Position numbers and translations under genes: made by a program. A model generated the notes under the pieces. The model made no database searches, was not told the origin of the DNA, and was given only the letters and a program-made list of their open reading frames with translations. From Nocardia asteroides (lineage in GTDB: Bacteria; Actinomycetota; Actinomycetes; Mycobacteriales; Mycobacteriaceae), in NCBI GenBank assembly GCA_019930625.1, contig CP082844.1, positions 1,488,001-1,552,000 on the forward strand: a stretch of DNA of 64,000 nucleotides. Reading direction: 5' to 3'. Within the stretch, counting starts at the first letter, position 1; each line of letters opens with the position of its first letter. Shown here piece after piece: positions 49,918 through 58,750 of the stretch.

Positions 49918-52498
49918 CACCGCATTCGACACCCTCCCGTCCGCACGGGACGTCTTCCGCGACCTGGAATCCGCCGATGACCAACCGGTGGTCTACCTGA
50001 TCCGCGGCCGCTCGCAAACCGGCAAGTCGACGCTTCTCGCGGAGATCCGGGCGCGTCTGCGCGCCCGGGGCGTCCCGCTGCAGGACGACACCGCCGCCGT
50101 CCAGCACGCGCACAACGGCTCGCACCCACTGACCCGCACGCCGGCCTCGGTCGCGGGCGCTACGGCAGGGGTGACGACCGACACCGCCCGCCCGGCCCTG
50201 ATCATCGACAACGCGCACACGCTGGGCGGGCTCGATCTCGAATATCTCCGCGCCGCCGTGGAAGCCGGGCGCCGCACGATGGTGATCGCCGCCCAGCCGC
50301 GCCCGCACGACCCGCGGCTGCGGCTGCTCGCCGACGCGGTCGCCCGGCGCGGTCGCGTCGTGGACCTGCGCCCGCTCGGCGTCGCGGACATGGCGCCGTT
50401 CGCCAGGGAACTGGGCATGATGGTGCCGCGCCAAGTCGCTCAGCACATCCACGTGCAGACCGCGGGTATCCGCGGTGGCGTCGTGGCGGCGCTCACCGCC
50501 GCCTGCTCGGCGCGTCTGGACGCGGGCATCGCCGCCGTCGACACGGCCGTCGCCGCGTGGGCGCGCGGTTTGCTGGACAACCTCGAGCCCGACCTGTTGG
50601 AGACCCTGGTGGTCGCCACCACGGGCACGGGCCTGGATTCCAGCGAGCTGACCGAGGTGCTCGGCGTGGAACCGGCCGTTGCGCAAGATCTCATCGACCG
50701 AGCCAGGGCCAGCGCCCTGGTGACCGATGCGGATCTGCTGATCGAACCCGCCGTCGCCCCACTGCGCACGCTGCTCGGCGACCGCAGGTTCGTCGCGGTC
50801 GAGCGCCGGTTGCTCGGCGCCCGGCTGGAGGCGGGCCTGCTGCGTGACCGCACCGCGCTGCAACTGGCCGAGTCCGGCGTCCGTGATCCGCGCCTGGCCG
50901 ATTTCCTCGTCGACGCCGCGGAGCGGACCGGCCGCGAGGCGGTTCGCTACTACGCCGCCGCGGCGGCCGCGGGGGCGGAACTCGATCTGATCGCGCTGCG
51001 CTGGGCCGAGGCGGCCGCACGGACCGGTGACGGTGACACGGCGATGCGTCTGGCCGAGCCGATGCTGGCTCGTTCGGGCAGTTCCGGTACGGAACTCGCG
51101 ACGGCGGTGCGCATCTGCGCGGCGGTGCTGACCCGACGTGGCCTGGTGGGTCGCGCGGCCCAGTTGTACATCTGGCTCGGTGCGGATCGGGTAGGCCCCG
51201 ATTGGGCGATCGGCGCTACGGTGCTGCGCTTGGCCGGAGACGTGGCCGGCGCCGAGGAGATGGCCTCCTCGGCGACGCAGTGGCCCCCCACCGAGGCGCA
51301 CGCGCACGCGCGGCTGATCGCGACCGCGCTGGCGGACTCCATCGCGCCGGGCAACAGCACCGCGTCCGCCGTGTCGGCGCTGGTGCAGGCGGCGAACGCG
51401 GACGCGGGCGTGGACCGCTTCCTGCCCTGCACGGCGGCCTCCATCGCCGCGCTGCTCTCGCTCGGCACCGGCGAGCCGCGCCGCGCCCAGGACGCGTTGC
51501 GGCGGGCCACCGCGAGCGGGCTGCGCTGCCACCAGCTCGACGTGCTCGCGGCCTGGACGGCGATGCTCGGTGGCGACGAGCGCGCCGCCGCCGCCACCGT
51601 GGCCGCCCTGGATTACGACCGACTCGACGCCCGCGACCGGCTGCTGGCTCACGGCGTCGCCGTCGGCCTCGCCCGGCGCAGCGGCGATCACACCTCGCTG
51701 GCCCGCGCGTGGCAGGCGGCGTATCCGCTCTTCGACGACGTGCAGGCCGACCTGCTGGCACTGCTGCCGATCGGCGAACTGTGGCTGGCCGCCATCCGGA
51801 TGCGTGACGAACGTCGGATCGAGCCTCTGGTGGAGGCCGCCCTCACGCTGCTGCGCCGCTTGAACGAACCGCCCGCCTGGTCCAACGCCTTCCATTGGTA
51901 CGGCGTGCAGGCCGCGATCGCGCACGAAAGCCCCGACGACCTGCTGCCGCACGCGCGAGCGCTGAAAGCCGCGGCCGAGGCGGGTGACCGGCACGCCGCC
52001 GTGCTCGCCGACGCGGGCCGCACCTGGGTGCTCGTGCTGCGCGGCCAGGTCGCGACCGCGCCGGTCCACGCGGCGGTCGCCGCGCTCACCGAGATCGGCA
52101 TGACCTGGGACGGTGCGCGGCTGGCCAGCGAGGCGGCGCTGGCCGCGCCCGACTCCGCGACGGCCACCGCGCTGCTCAAACTGGCTCGCACGGTCCGCGC
52201 CGACGCTCGTCCGCAGGAACCGCAGACCCGGCCCGCCGCACCGGCCGCAACCGACGGCGACACCCCGGCGCCGCCGCCCACGCCGCCGCAGGCCGCGATC
52301 CTCAGCGAACGGGAACGCGAAGTGGCCGAGCTGGTTCTGCTCGGGCTCACCTATCGCGAGATCGGTGCGCGCTTGTACATTTCCGCGAAGACGGTCGAGC
52401 ACCACGTCGCGCGCATCCGACGCCGGGTCGGCGCCCGTTCCCGTTCGGAGTTATTGTCGATGCTCCGCGCCATGGGACACGGCTCGCTTCTGGTGTGA
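49910..52498 (+). CDS. Large STAND-type ATPase LuxR family regulator (Rv0339c-like position)
   Basis: An 862-residue regulator. The N-terminal AAA/STAND ATPase domain has Walker A GRSQTGKST (33-41) and Walker B ALIIDNAH (D100). The middle (about 250-760) is helical repeat, TPR-like, probably a signal-binding domain. The C-terminal LuxR helix-turn-helix (798-855) reads LSEREREVAELVLLGLTYRE with TVEHHVARIRRRVG. Its GTG start overlaps the Hsp70-like stop. A regulator of similar layout (Rv0339c) flanks iniB in M. tuberculosis. It is therefore the prime candidate to control iniBAC and its own operon through the motif cluster at 47934-48016. Confidence 0.9.
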   Translation: MADTAFDTLPSARDVFRDLESADDQPVVYLIRGRSQTGKSTLLAEIRARLRARGVPLQDDTAAVQHAHNGSHPLTRTPASVAGATAGVTTDTARPALIIDNAHTLGGLDLEYLRAAVEAGRRTMVIAAQPRPHDPRLRLLADAVARRGRVVDLRPLGVADMAPFARELGMMVPRQVAQHIHVQTAGIRGGVVAALTAACSARLDAGIAAVDTAVAAWARGLLDNLEPDLLETLVVATTGTGLDSSELTEVLGVEPAVAQDLIDRARASALVTDADLLIEPAVAPLRTLLGDRRFVAVERRLLGARLEAGLLRDRTALQLAESGVRDPRLADFLVDAAERTGREAVRYYAAAAAAGAELDLIALRWAEAAARTGDGDTAMRLAEPMLARSGSSGTELATAVRICAAVLTRRGLVGRAAQLYIWLGADRVGPDWAIGATVLRLAGDVAGAEEMASSATQWPPTEAHAHARLIATALADSIAPGNSTASAVSALVQAANADAGVDRFLPCTAASIAALLSLGTGEPRRAQDALRRATASGLRCHQLDVLAAWTAMLGGDERAAAATVAALDYDRLDARDRLLAHGVAVGLARRSGDHTSLARAWQAAYPLFDDVQADLLALLPIGELWLAAIRMRDERRIEPLVEAALTLLRRLNEPPAWSNAFHWYGVQAAIAHESPDDLLPHARALKAAAEAGDRHAAVLADAGRTWVLVLRGQVATAPVHAAVAALTEIGMTWDGARLASEAALAAPDSATATALLKLARTVRADARPQEPQTRPAAPAATDGDTPAPPPTPPQAAILSEREREVAELVLLGLTYREIGARLYISAKTVEHHVARIRRRVGARSRSELLSMLRAMGHGSLLV

Positions 52499-52547
52499 CT
52501 CGGGTGCGGTTCCGTCAGCGGGAACGCCGAAGCGAGGTAGGTGGAGG

Positions 52548-53678
52548 ATGGCCACTGGGGTTGGCCTGCGCGTCGCCGAGGACGAGTGCACGGCGGTCAT
52601 CGTCACCGATGGTGACGAGCAACCGCGGTACATCGTCCGGGAGTCGATCCTGCACATGTCCGAGGACGGTGACGCCGAACTGGGCGGTCCCGCGCCCGCC
52701 GGGCACTCCCATTCGATCACCGGCTTCGTGCCCGCCGTCGGTGACCCGTCCGGTATCCCGGTCGACGACGGCGAGGCCTACCGCGCCGAAGACCTCGTCG
52801 CGACCGCCTTGTTCTGCCTGATCAATCTGGCCGCCGAACATCTCAGCGGCCCGGCCGAGTTCTACGCGACGCATCCGGCGGACTGGCCCGCCGAGCACGT
52901 GCGTTCCTTGCGGGACGCGCTGGACTACCTCGGCCTGCGGTCGGTGCTGCTGGTCAGCGAGGGCGAACTGCCCAGCGCCGGGAGCACGGCGCCCGACGGC
53001 TCGTTCGCCTACGACGCGGCCCGCGCGGCGCTGGCCGCCGTGCTGGCCACACCCGCGGGCGCCACTCCACCGGACCCGTCCACCGCCGAGAACTCGACGG
53101 TGGACACCATCGTCATCCCGGCGGTGCCCGCCGCCGAGCCACAGCCGCAGGCGTACTCGGCGGCCTTCCCGATCGCCGAGCCGGTCGCGACCGCCGACCC
53201 GGAGCCGGCCGAGAAGCCCACGGCGACAGAGGTTCCCGCGAAAGTTGTCGCGAAGAACCCGCGGCGTACGCCCTTGCTGGTCGCCTGCGCCGCCGTCATC
53301 GGCTTGGTGCTCGGCGGCATCGTGGTGGCCGCGCTGTTCCGCGACGGCGGGGAGACACCGGTGCCGCCCCTGCCCGACGCGAAATCGGAGCAGACGTCGG
53401 CGAGTCCCGTCCCGCCTCCGCCGGTCGTGTCCTCCACCGAGCCCATCACCACCGAGCCGTCCGAACCGCCGGTGGAGATCACCGAGACCACGACGCCGGA
53501 CACGACCACGACGCCTCCGCCTCCGCCTCCGCCCCCGTCGACCACCGAGCCGCCGACGACGCCACCGAGAACCACCCGTCCCTCGACGACCCGGAGCACG
53601 ACGACTGCCCCCTACCCGTTCCTGCCGCTACCGCAGTTACCGACCATCCCCGGTATGGGAACACCGGGTAGTCGGTGA
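52548..53678 (+). CDS. Truncated Hsp70-like membrane protein
   Basis: A 376-residue protein. Residues 1-165 match the first part of the ATPase domain of the 48133 protein: GLRVAEDECTAVIV for phosphate 1, VPAVGDPSGIPVDDGEAYRAEDLVATAL, then YATHPADWPAEHVRSLRDALDYLGLRSVLLVSEGELP. It stops before the phosphate 2 and adenosine motifs, so it cannot be a complete nucleotide-binding protein. A transmembrane helix (about 242-263) and a Pro/Thr-rich tail with TTTPPPPPPPPSTTEPP follow. It starts 50 bases after the LuxR gene with a GAGG-rich ribosome site, in the same operon. It may be a pseudo-chaperone or scaffold. Confidence 0.82.
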   Translation: MATGVGLRVAEDECTAVIVTDGDEQPRYIVRESILHMSEDGDAELGGPAPAGHSHSITGFVPAVGDPSGIPVDDGEAYRAEDLVATALFCLINLAAEHLSGPAEFYATHPADWPAEHVRSLRDALDYLGLRSVLLVSEGELPSAGSTAPDGSFAYDAARAALAAVLATPAGATPPDPSTAENSTVDTIVIPAVPAAEPQPQAYSAAFPIAEPVATADPEPAEKPTATEVPAKVVAKNPRRTPLLVACAAVIGLVLGGIVVAALFRDGGETPVPPLPDAKSEQTSASPVPPPPVVSSTEPITTEPSEPPVEITETTTPDTTTTPPPPPPPPSTTEPPTTPPRTTRPSTTRSTTTAPYPFLPLPQLPTIPGMGTPGSR

Positions 53679-53839
53679 TTAGTAGCGTCCTTTCCTGGTT
53701 TGTGGCCTAGAGTGATGCGCTGACCGTGTTGTCGGATGACTTCCGGCACAGGTCGGTTGCTGGACGAAGACTGTGCGCCAACGGATTCTGCCCATGGCCA
53801 CGGATTTAGCTGGCACGTGCGTGCCGACGAAGGGACTTC

Positions 53840-55198
53840 ATGCGCAAGTTGGTGGCGCGTCGCGCCGCGGTCAAAGCTGTCGCCATCGCCTCGACCGTTC
53901 TCCTGGCTCCCTTGTTCGGCACGACGACCGCATCGGCGGTTCCCGACGCTCCCGCCCAGCTCGCCGCGGACAACCTGCCCCCGGAACTGGTGCAGGCCAT
54001 CGCGCGCGACCTGAAGATGACCCCGACGGAGTACCTGGACCGCGCCGCGCGCGCCCAGCAGCTGCGGGATTACGCGCGCGAGTTCCGTTCCGAGCGACCG
54101 GATTCCTACGCGGGCGCTTGGATCGGCCCCGACGGCAAGCCCGTCGTGGCGGTCACCTCGCTGGACGCCGCCAAGATCGCCGCGGACGACGGCTACCAGA
54201 CCCGACTGGCCCCGGTCTCCGCGGACAGCCTGGAAGGCTCGCTGGTGCAGCTCAACCAGTGGGTCACCGGTCTGCCGCGGGAGATCTCGCAGGCGATCAA
54301 CTCCGTGGCCATCGACTTCCTGAACAGTCAACTGGTCCTCAGCGTCGCCAACACCCCCGCGGGTCACATGCTCAACCTGCCGACCTTGCTGGCGAACATC
54401 AAAGTCATCCTGTCGCCGGGCAGCGGCGGCCCGGTCGAGCGCAGGCCCATGGGCGGTGACACCTACATCAGCGCTCCCGGTCCGCTCGCGGACTCGTCGC
54501 TGCGCGCGGTCGACGTGTGCTCGTTCGGGTTCAACAGCATCGACGCGTCCGGCAACGCGCTGAACATCAGTGCGGGACATTGCGATCCGAATCTGGGCAA
54601 GGCCAACCAGGAAGCGGCCGTCTACCTGCCCAACGTCCGGGACATCCCGGCCAGCCCCGAACTGGGCACCTTCGTGCATGCCTCGCTGGGTGGGCACTCC
54701 GCGCTGGACTACTCGGTGATCAAGCTGAACGAGCGCGCGGTGCGGGCCGGCATGGACCAGCCCTCGGTGCGCGGCGCCAACGGCACCACGCTGGCGATCA
54801 CCGGCACCGCCGACCCGATCACCGGCGCCCCGGTCTGCAAGTCCGGTCAGTCGTCCACGTTCACCTGTGGCTTCGTCGTGGCCGACCGGGTGGAGACCCA
54901 GCTGTTCACCGCGGAGGGCGAGAGCAAGACCGTTCGCGGGTTCGCCAGCTCGGCCTGCACGCTCGGCGGCGACAGCGGCGGCGCGATCGTGTCCGGCACG
55001 CTGGCGCTCGGCATCACCAGCGGTTCCAACGCGGCGGACGCGCCGAACTGCAACGAGGCCAACATCGCGCTCGCGCAGTACGGCGGCACCGCTTCGCTGG
55101 GCATTCCGATCCGGGCGATCCTGGCCGATGTGGACGCCTCCTCCGGTGGCGGAATCGGCAGCGGTATCACCGTGCGCACCCGGTCGAACGTCGGCTGA
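53840..55198 (+). CDS. Secreted S1 family serine protease (streptogrisin/alpha-lytic-like) 1
   Basis: A 452-residue secreted protease. Signal peptide 1-33 (cleavage near ASAVPD), then a pro-region of about 160 residues (LPPELVQAIARDLKMTPTEYLDRAARAQQ), then a chymotrypsin-fold domain from about 210. The triad is His247 (NISAGHC), Asp290 (LDYSVI) and Ser379 (GGDSGGA). Cysteine pairs around the His and Ser suggest the usual disulphides. The pro-region motif resembles alpha-lytic/streptogrisin foldase propeptides. AGGGA precedes ATG 53840. A diverged paralogue follows at 55310, so this is a tandem duplication. Confidence 0.9.
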   Translation: MRKLVARRAAVKAVAIASTVLLAPLFGTTTASAVPDAPAQLAADNLPPELVQAIARDLKMTPTEYLDRAARAQQLRDYAREFRSERPDSYAGAWIGPDGKPVVAVTSLDAAKIAADDGYQTRLAPVSADSLEGSLVQLNQWVTGLPREISQAINSVAIDFLNSQLVLSVANTPAGHMLNLPTLLANIKVILSPGSGGPVERRPMGGDTYISAPGPLADSSLRAVDVCSFGFNSIDASGNALNISAGHCDPNLGKANQEAAVYLPNVRDIPASPELGTFVHASLGGHSALDYSVIKLNERAVRAGMDQPSVRGANGTTLAITGTADPITGAPVCKSGQSSTFTCGFVVADRVETQLFTAEGESKTVRGFASSACTLGGDSGGAIVSGTLALGITSGSNAADAPNCNEANIALAQYGGTASLGIPIRAILADVDASSGGGIGSGITVRTRSNVG

Positions 55199-55309
55199 GC
55201 GCACGCACGCGTCCTGTGTCGATCGGCATATCGCCGGTCGCCGGGCTATGCGGGAATCGGAACCACAAGATGAGTAGGCATACCGCTGCGAACCCCATAT
55301 AGTCTGCTC

Positions 55310-56635
55310 ATGCTCCTGCCACGTATAGGTCCTCTTCGATCAGCCGCGCGACAGACCGGAATCCGAAAAACAGTGATCGCCGCCTCGGCGGCGATCCTGC
55401 TGTTCGGGCCCACGGCGGCAGTAGCGACGGCTGAGCCCGATCAGGCTCCCGGCCTGCCCGCCGAGCTGGTCGCCGCGGTGACCCGTGATCTGAAGATCTC
55501 GCCCGACGAGTACCTGCACCGCGCGGAGCTCGCGCAGCAAGTGGCCGCGTTCGCCACCACCGCCCAGCGGCAGTACCCGGCCGTGTTCGGCGGCTCCTGG
55601 CTCGACGACGCGGGCAAGGCGGTCGTGGCGCTGGCCCAGGGCCCCGGCGCCGACGAGGCCAAGAAGGCCGCCGAATCGGCCGGTTTCGAGGTTCGCAACG
55701 TCGCCAAGAGCGAAGCGGCGCTGCGCGGCGAGAAGAGCGCGTTCGAGCGCTGGCTGGAAGGCCAGCCCGAGGCGGTGCAGTCGCTGGTGCGCGGCGCGGT
55801 GGTGGACACCGTGAACAACGCGATCGCGGTGCGCGTCGACCAGGCGGGCCTGCCGATGCCGAACTTCATCGACCCGGCGCGCGTCATCGTGATGGCCCCG
55901 CCGGTGGCAGGCGAACAGGGCACCCTGCAGGCCGGTGAGATCGCCGGTGAGGCGCGCGGCGCCCTCGCGGGTGGCGACGGCTACGCCTCGGTCGCCGGAC
56001 GCAGCTCGCTGCGCTGCTCGCTCGGCTTCAACGGCACCGACCGCAACGGCAACACGGTGAACATCACCGCGGGCCACTGCAACCCGGACATCGCGTCCGC
56101 GGGCAACGGCAACGCCGCAGGCGTCTACGAGATGAGCGGCGAGCGCCTCGGCCCGCAGCTCGGCGTCTTCCAGAAGTCGGTGCTCGGCGAGCAGGACTAC
56201 TCGATCGTGCGGATCAACGACCAGGCCAAGGACCGCTTCGCCAACAACGGCGTGCGCGCGCCCGGCGCGGCTCCGATCGCCGTCGAGGGCGTGGCGACGC
56301 CGGTCGTCGGCGCTCCGGTGTGCAAGTCCGGCGCACGCACCGGCTTCAGCTGCGGCGTGGTCAACGCGGTCGACCAGACCGTGCAGGTCGGCGACCGAGA
56401 ACTCACCCAGAGCTTCTCGGCCAACATCTGCGCGCTGCCCGGCGACAGCGGCGGCCCGATCGTGACCGGCCGCCTGGCGCTCGGCATCTCCAGCGCGTCG
56501 TCGGTGGCGGACTACCCGATCTGCGAGATCCCGAACCTGATCGGAGCCCTCACCGGTAACGTGCCGCAGCTGTTCGCGCAGCCGGTGCACGTGGTGCTCT
56601 CCGACAACCCGGGGCTGCGCGTGCGCACCAACTGA
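55310..56635 (+). CDS. Secreted S1 family serine protease (streptogrisin/alpha-lytic-like) 2
   Basis: A 441-residue paralogue of the upstream protease. Signal peptide about 1-42 (ending AVATAEPD), pro-region LPAELVAAVTRDLKISPDEYLHRAELAQQ, then the protease domain with His256 (NITAGHC), Asp296 (EQDYSIV) and Ser380 (PGDSGGP). The pro-region and catalytic blocks align with the 53840 protein while the rest has drifted. It ends at a terminator hairpin. The 111-base spacer to the first gene holds no recognisable signal, so the two may be transcribed separately. Confidence 0.9.
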   Translation: MLLPRIGPLRSAARQTGIRKTVIAASAAILLFGPTAAVATAEPDQAPGLPAELVAAVTRDLKISPDEYLHRAELAQQVAAFATTAQRQYPAVFGGSWLDDAGKAVVALAQGPGADEAKKAAESAGFEVRNVAKSEAALRGEKSAFERWLEGQPEAVQSLVRGAVVDTVNNAIAVRVDQAGLPMPNFIDPARVIVMAPPVAGEQGTLQAGEIAGEARGALAGGDGYASVAGRSSLRCSLGFNGTDRNGNTVNITAGHCNPDIASAGNGNAAGVYEMSGERLGPQLGVFQKSVLGEQDYSIVRINDQAKDRFANNGVRAPGAAPIAVEGVATPVVGAPVCKSGARTGFSCGVVNAVDQTVQVGDRELTQSFSANICALPGDSGGPIVTGRLALGISSASSVADYPICEIPNLIGALTGNVPQLFAQPVHVVLSDNPGLRVRTN

Positions 56636-56651
56636 CAGCAGTGACGCGAAG

Positions 56652-56683
56652 AGGCCGGCAGCCGTTGCGCTGTCGGCCTTTTC
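56652..56683 (+). terminator. Terminator after the second S1 protease
   Basis: An 11-bp stem (AGGCCGGCAGC / GCTGTCGGCCT, one G-T wobble) with a six-base loop is followed by TTTT. It starts 17 bases past the protease stop. Confidence 0.8.
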
Positions 56684-56774
56684 GCCGTCCCGGGGTCTTT
56701 CCACTGCCCTTACGCGGCCCCGCGTGCGGGAAAGACCGCATGGAGTGCGGCGCCGGTCCGGCATTCTGGTCGGC

Positions 56775-57662
56775 ATGTGTTTGGTGTTGATCGGCTGGCG
56801 CGCCCACCCTGACTACCGGTTGATCGTGGCCGCCAACCGGGAAGAGTTCTATACCCGGCCGACCGAATCCATGCGCTGGTGGCCGGAGGCGCCCGGCCTG
56901 CTCGCCGGACGCGATACCGGGGCCACCGGCCGCACCGAGGGCGAACCTCCCGGCACTTGGCTGGGGCTGAGCACCCAGCCGCACGGCAACAACCGCTTCG
57001 CGGCCGTCACGAATGTGCGTAATCCCGCCGATCAACGCGTCGATGCCCGTTCCCGGGGCGCCCTGCTGCTGGACTTCCTGCGCGGCGCCGCCGACCGCGG
57101 TCGAGCGGGCGAGTTCCCCGGGCCGGAGAAGTACGTGCTCGACGTCGCCGCCGCGCCGGACGACTACAACGGCTACAACCTGTTGGTCTCCGACCTGCGC
57201 ACACTGTGGTGGCACTCCAATCGCAGTGCGACCGAACCACGCGAGCTGACTCCGGGCTTCCACGGGCTCTCCAACGGCACGTTCGTCACGTCCGCGGGTC
57301 CGACCCTGGGCGAAGCGAATCTGACCGCGCCACAGCCCATCTGGCCCAAAGTGCGGGCGGGCGTGACCGAGCTGCGCGAGATCGTGGGGACCGAGCCCGG
57401 TGCGGTGGATCGCTACTTCGAGGTGCTGGCCGACCGCACGGAAGCTCCGGACGACCGGTTGCCGCGCACCGGCGTCCCCTACGAGATGGAGCGTGCGCTC
57501 TCGGCCAGGTTCGTCGCGCACACCGTGCACGGCACCAGAGCCAGCACGGTGCTGGTCGTCCGCGAGGACGGGACGTTCGAGATGGTCGAGCGCTCGTTCG
57601 GCCGATTGGGTGAAGAACTGGGCGAGGTCGTCGTCCGCGGCTTGCTCGATTTGACCGGATAA
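56775..57662 (+). CDS. NRDE family (TANGO2-like) protein
   Basis: A 295-residue protein with the family-defining N-terminus MCLVLIGWRAHPDYRLIVAANREEFYTRPT, which includes the NRDE-like NREE motif; Cys2 would become an N-terminal nucleophile after Met removal. Further blocks are PGTWLGLS, NNRFAAVTNVR, NGYNLLVSD and GFHGLSNG. Related proteins occur from bacteria to animals, and the animal one (TANGO2) is linked to lipid or haem handling; the bacterial role is not established. ATG 56775 is the start that gives the conserved Met-Cys. Confidence 0.9.
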   Translation: MCLVLIGWRAHPDYRLIVAANREEFYTRPTESMRWWPEAPGLLAGRDTGATGRTEGEPPGTWLGLSTQPHGNNRFAAVTNVRNPADQRVDARSRGALLLDFLRGAADRGRAGEFPGPEKYVLDVAAAPDDYNGYNLLVSDLRTLWWHSNRSATEPRELTPGFHGLSNGTFVTSAGPTLGEANLTAPQPIWPKVRAGVTELREIVGTEPGAVDRYFEVLADRTEAPDDRLPRTGVPYEMERALSARFVAHTVHGTRASTVLVVREDGTFEMVERSFGRLGEELGEVVVRGLLDLTG

Positions 57663-57668
57663 ACGACC

Positions 57669-57702
57669 GGCGGCCCGCCCTCCGAGGAGAGCGGGCCGCC
57701 GG
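57669..57702. terminator. Bidirectional terminator between convergent genes
   Basis: A perfect 11-bp stem CGGCGGCCCGC / GCGGGCCGCCG with a 12-base loop lies between the NRDE stop and the stop of the secreted protein gene on the other strand. It can serve both. Confidence 0.7.
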
Positions 57703-57732
57703 GGATCGAACGTGCAGCGTTCGGCCGAATAT

Positions 57733-58428
57733 TTAGTTCGGCTTGTCCGCCCACTTGGTGGTGCCTTCGGGCGCCTGCAGCGTGTTGATCAGGTCGATGC
57801 CCGCGACAGCCAGCATGGGGCCACCGACGGCCACCGTGCCGAGGATGCCGCCGATACCCGCGCCCGCGATCGCGGCGGGGATGCAGCCGACACCGAGGAA
57901 CGGCAGGCCGAGGATGCAGCCGATCACGGCGCCGCCGATGGCGGTGCCGACGAAGCCGCCGACGGCGGTCGCGATGCCGAACTGGCTGGCGAACTCGTTC
58001 TGCGCGCGCTGGTTCTCGATCGGCGAGGCGATCGGCTGAGCAACGACGTTGACCGCGTTGGCCGGCTTGTCCCTGGGGACCTCGACACTCTGGTCAGGCG
58101 TGAGTTCGAGGACCGTGGCGTCTTCCTTCACGACCGGCTTCACCGGGACGACGGTCCCGGCGACCGTGAAGGCGATCGGCAGGGCCAGGACGTCGTTGCC
58201 CTGCGAGTCCTTGATCTTGTAGACGTCGTCTTCCTTGACGTCCTCGGAGGACTTCGCCAGTTCGAACGTTCCCCCCTTGAGCGTCGTAACGACGGTCTTC
58301 TCCACCAGCTTGACCGAGTACCGGATGGGATCCGGCGCAGCGTCCGGCTCGGCATGGGCGGTCCCCAATCCGATGGTCATCGCACCGATGACCATCGCGG
58401 CCGCCGCGGTGGTTCTGCGGAAGTTCAT
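57733..58428 (-). CDS. Secreted protein with glycine-zipper hydrophobic C-terminus
   Basis: A 231-residue protein. Signal peptide 1-26 (cleavage near AHAEPD), then a hydrophilic beta-type domain (30-130), then a long Gly/Ala/Ile-rich hydrophobic region (about 152-210) with repeated GxxxG spacing and two cysteines, and a short polar tail. I do not recognise a characterised family; similar secreted proteins occur in Nocardia. Such glycine zippers can line pores or insert in membranes, but no function is shown. GGA lies seven bases before the ATG. Confidence 0.78.
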   Translation of the reverse strand: MNFRRTTAAAAMVIGAMTIGLGTAHAEPDAAPDPIRYSVKLVEKTVVTTLKGGTFELAKSSEDVKEDDVYKIKDSQGNDVLALPIAFTVAGTVVPVKPVVKEDATVLELTPDQSVEVPRDKPANAVNVVAQPIASPIENQRAQNEFASQFGIATAVGGFVGTAIGGAVIGCILGLPFLGVGCIPAAIAGAGIGGILGTVAVGGPMLAVAGIDLINTLQAPEGTTKWADKPN

Positions 58429-58704
58429 TCAGTTTCCAATCCATCATCAGGTCGATCGTCGCCGCGGGTCTCCAGCACGCGAGAGCTCTATCCAGCAAAT
58501 CCGGGTGGTCGGCTCCGGATCCTCCCCGAGCAGTGTGCAGACGAGTCGCAAGCAACAGAACGACGTGAGCCTAATAGAACGCCGCGCATTAAGCGAGATG
58601 CCTTATCAGCCCTGGGGACTAAGCCAATCCTTACCGACTGGACGGAATGGTTCCCCGTTTACGGTGGTGACCAACCCTCTGTCCGCGAGATCGGTGAATT
58701 TTAC

Positions 58705-58720
58705 TGTGATATTGATCACA
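58705..58720. promoter_or_regulatory. Perfect CRP/GlxR-type binding site
   Basis: TGTGATATTGATCACA matches the CRP-family consensus TGTGA-N6-TCACA exactly. In mycobacteria and corynebacteria the cAMP regulators CRP (Rv3676) and GlxR use this sequence. It lies 169-184 bases upstream of the Fe-S oxidoreductase start and about 280 bases upstream of the divergent secreted-protein gene. Confidence 0.75.
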
Positions 58721-58750
58721 GGTAAATCAGCGGTCAAGCCCCAGCATATG

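Noticed and set aside
49814-52405. 863-residue minus-strand open frame opposite the LuxR regulator
   Set aside because: Antisense shadow; Arg/Gly/Val-rich, no ribosome site or domain.
53450-53600. Simple-sequence CCG/ACC repeats near the end of the truncated Hsp70-like gene
   Set aside because: They encode its Pro/Thr-rich tail in frame and need no other explanation.
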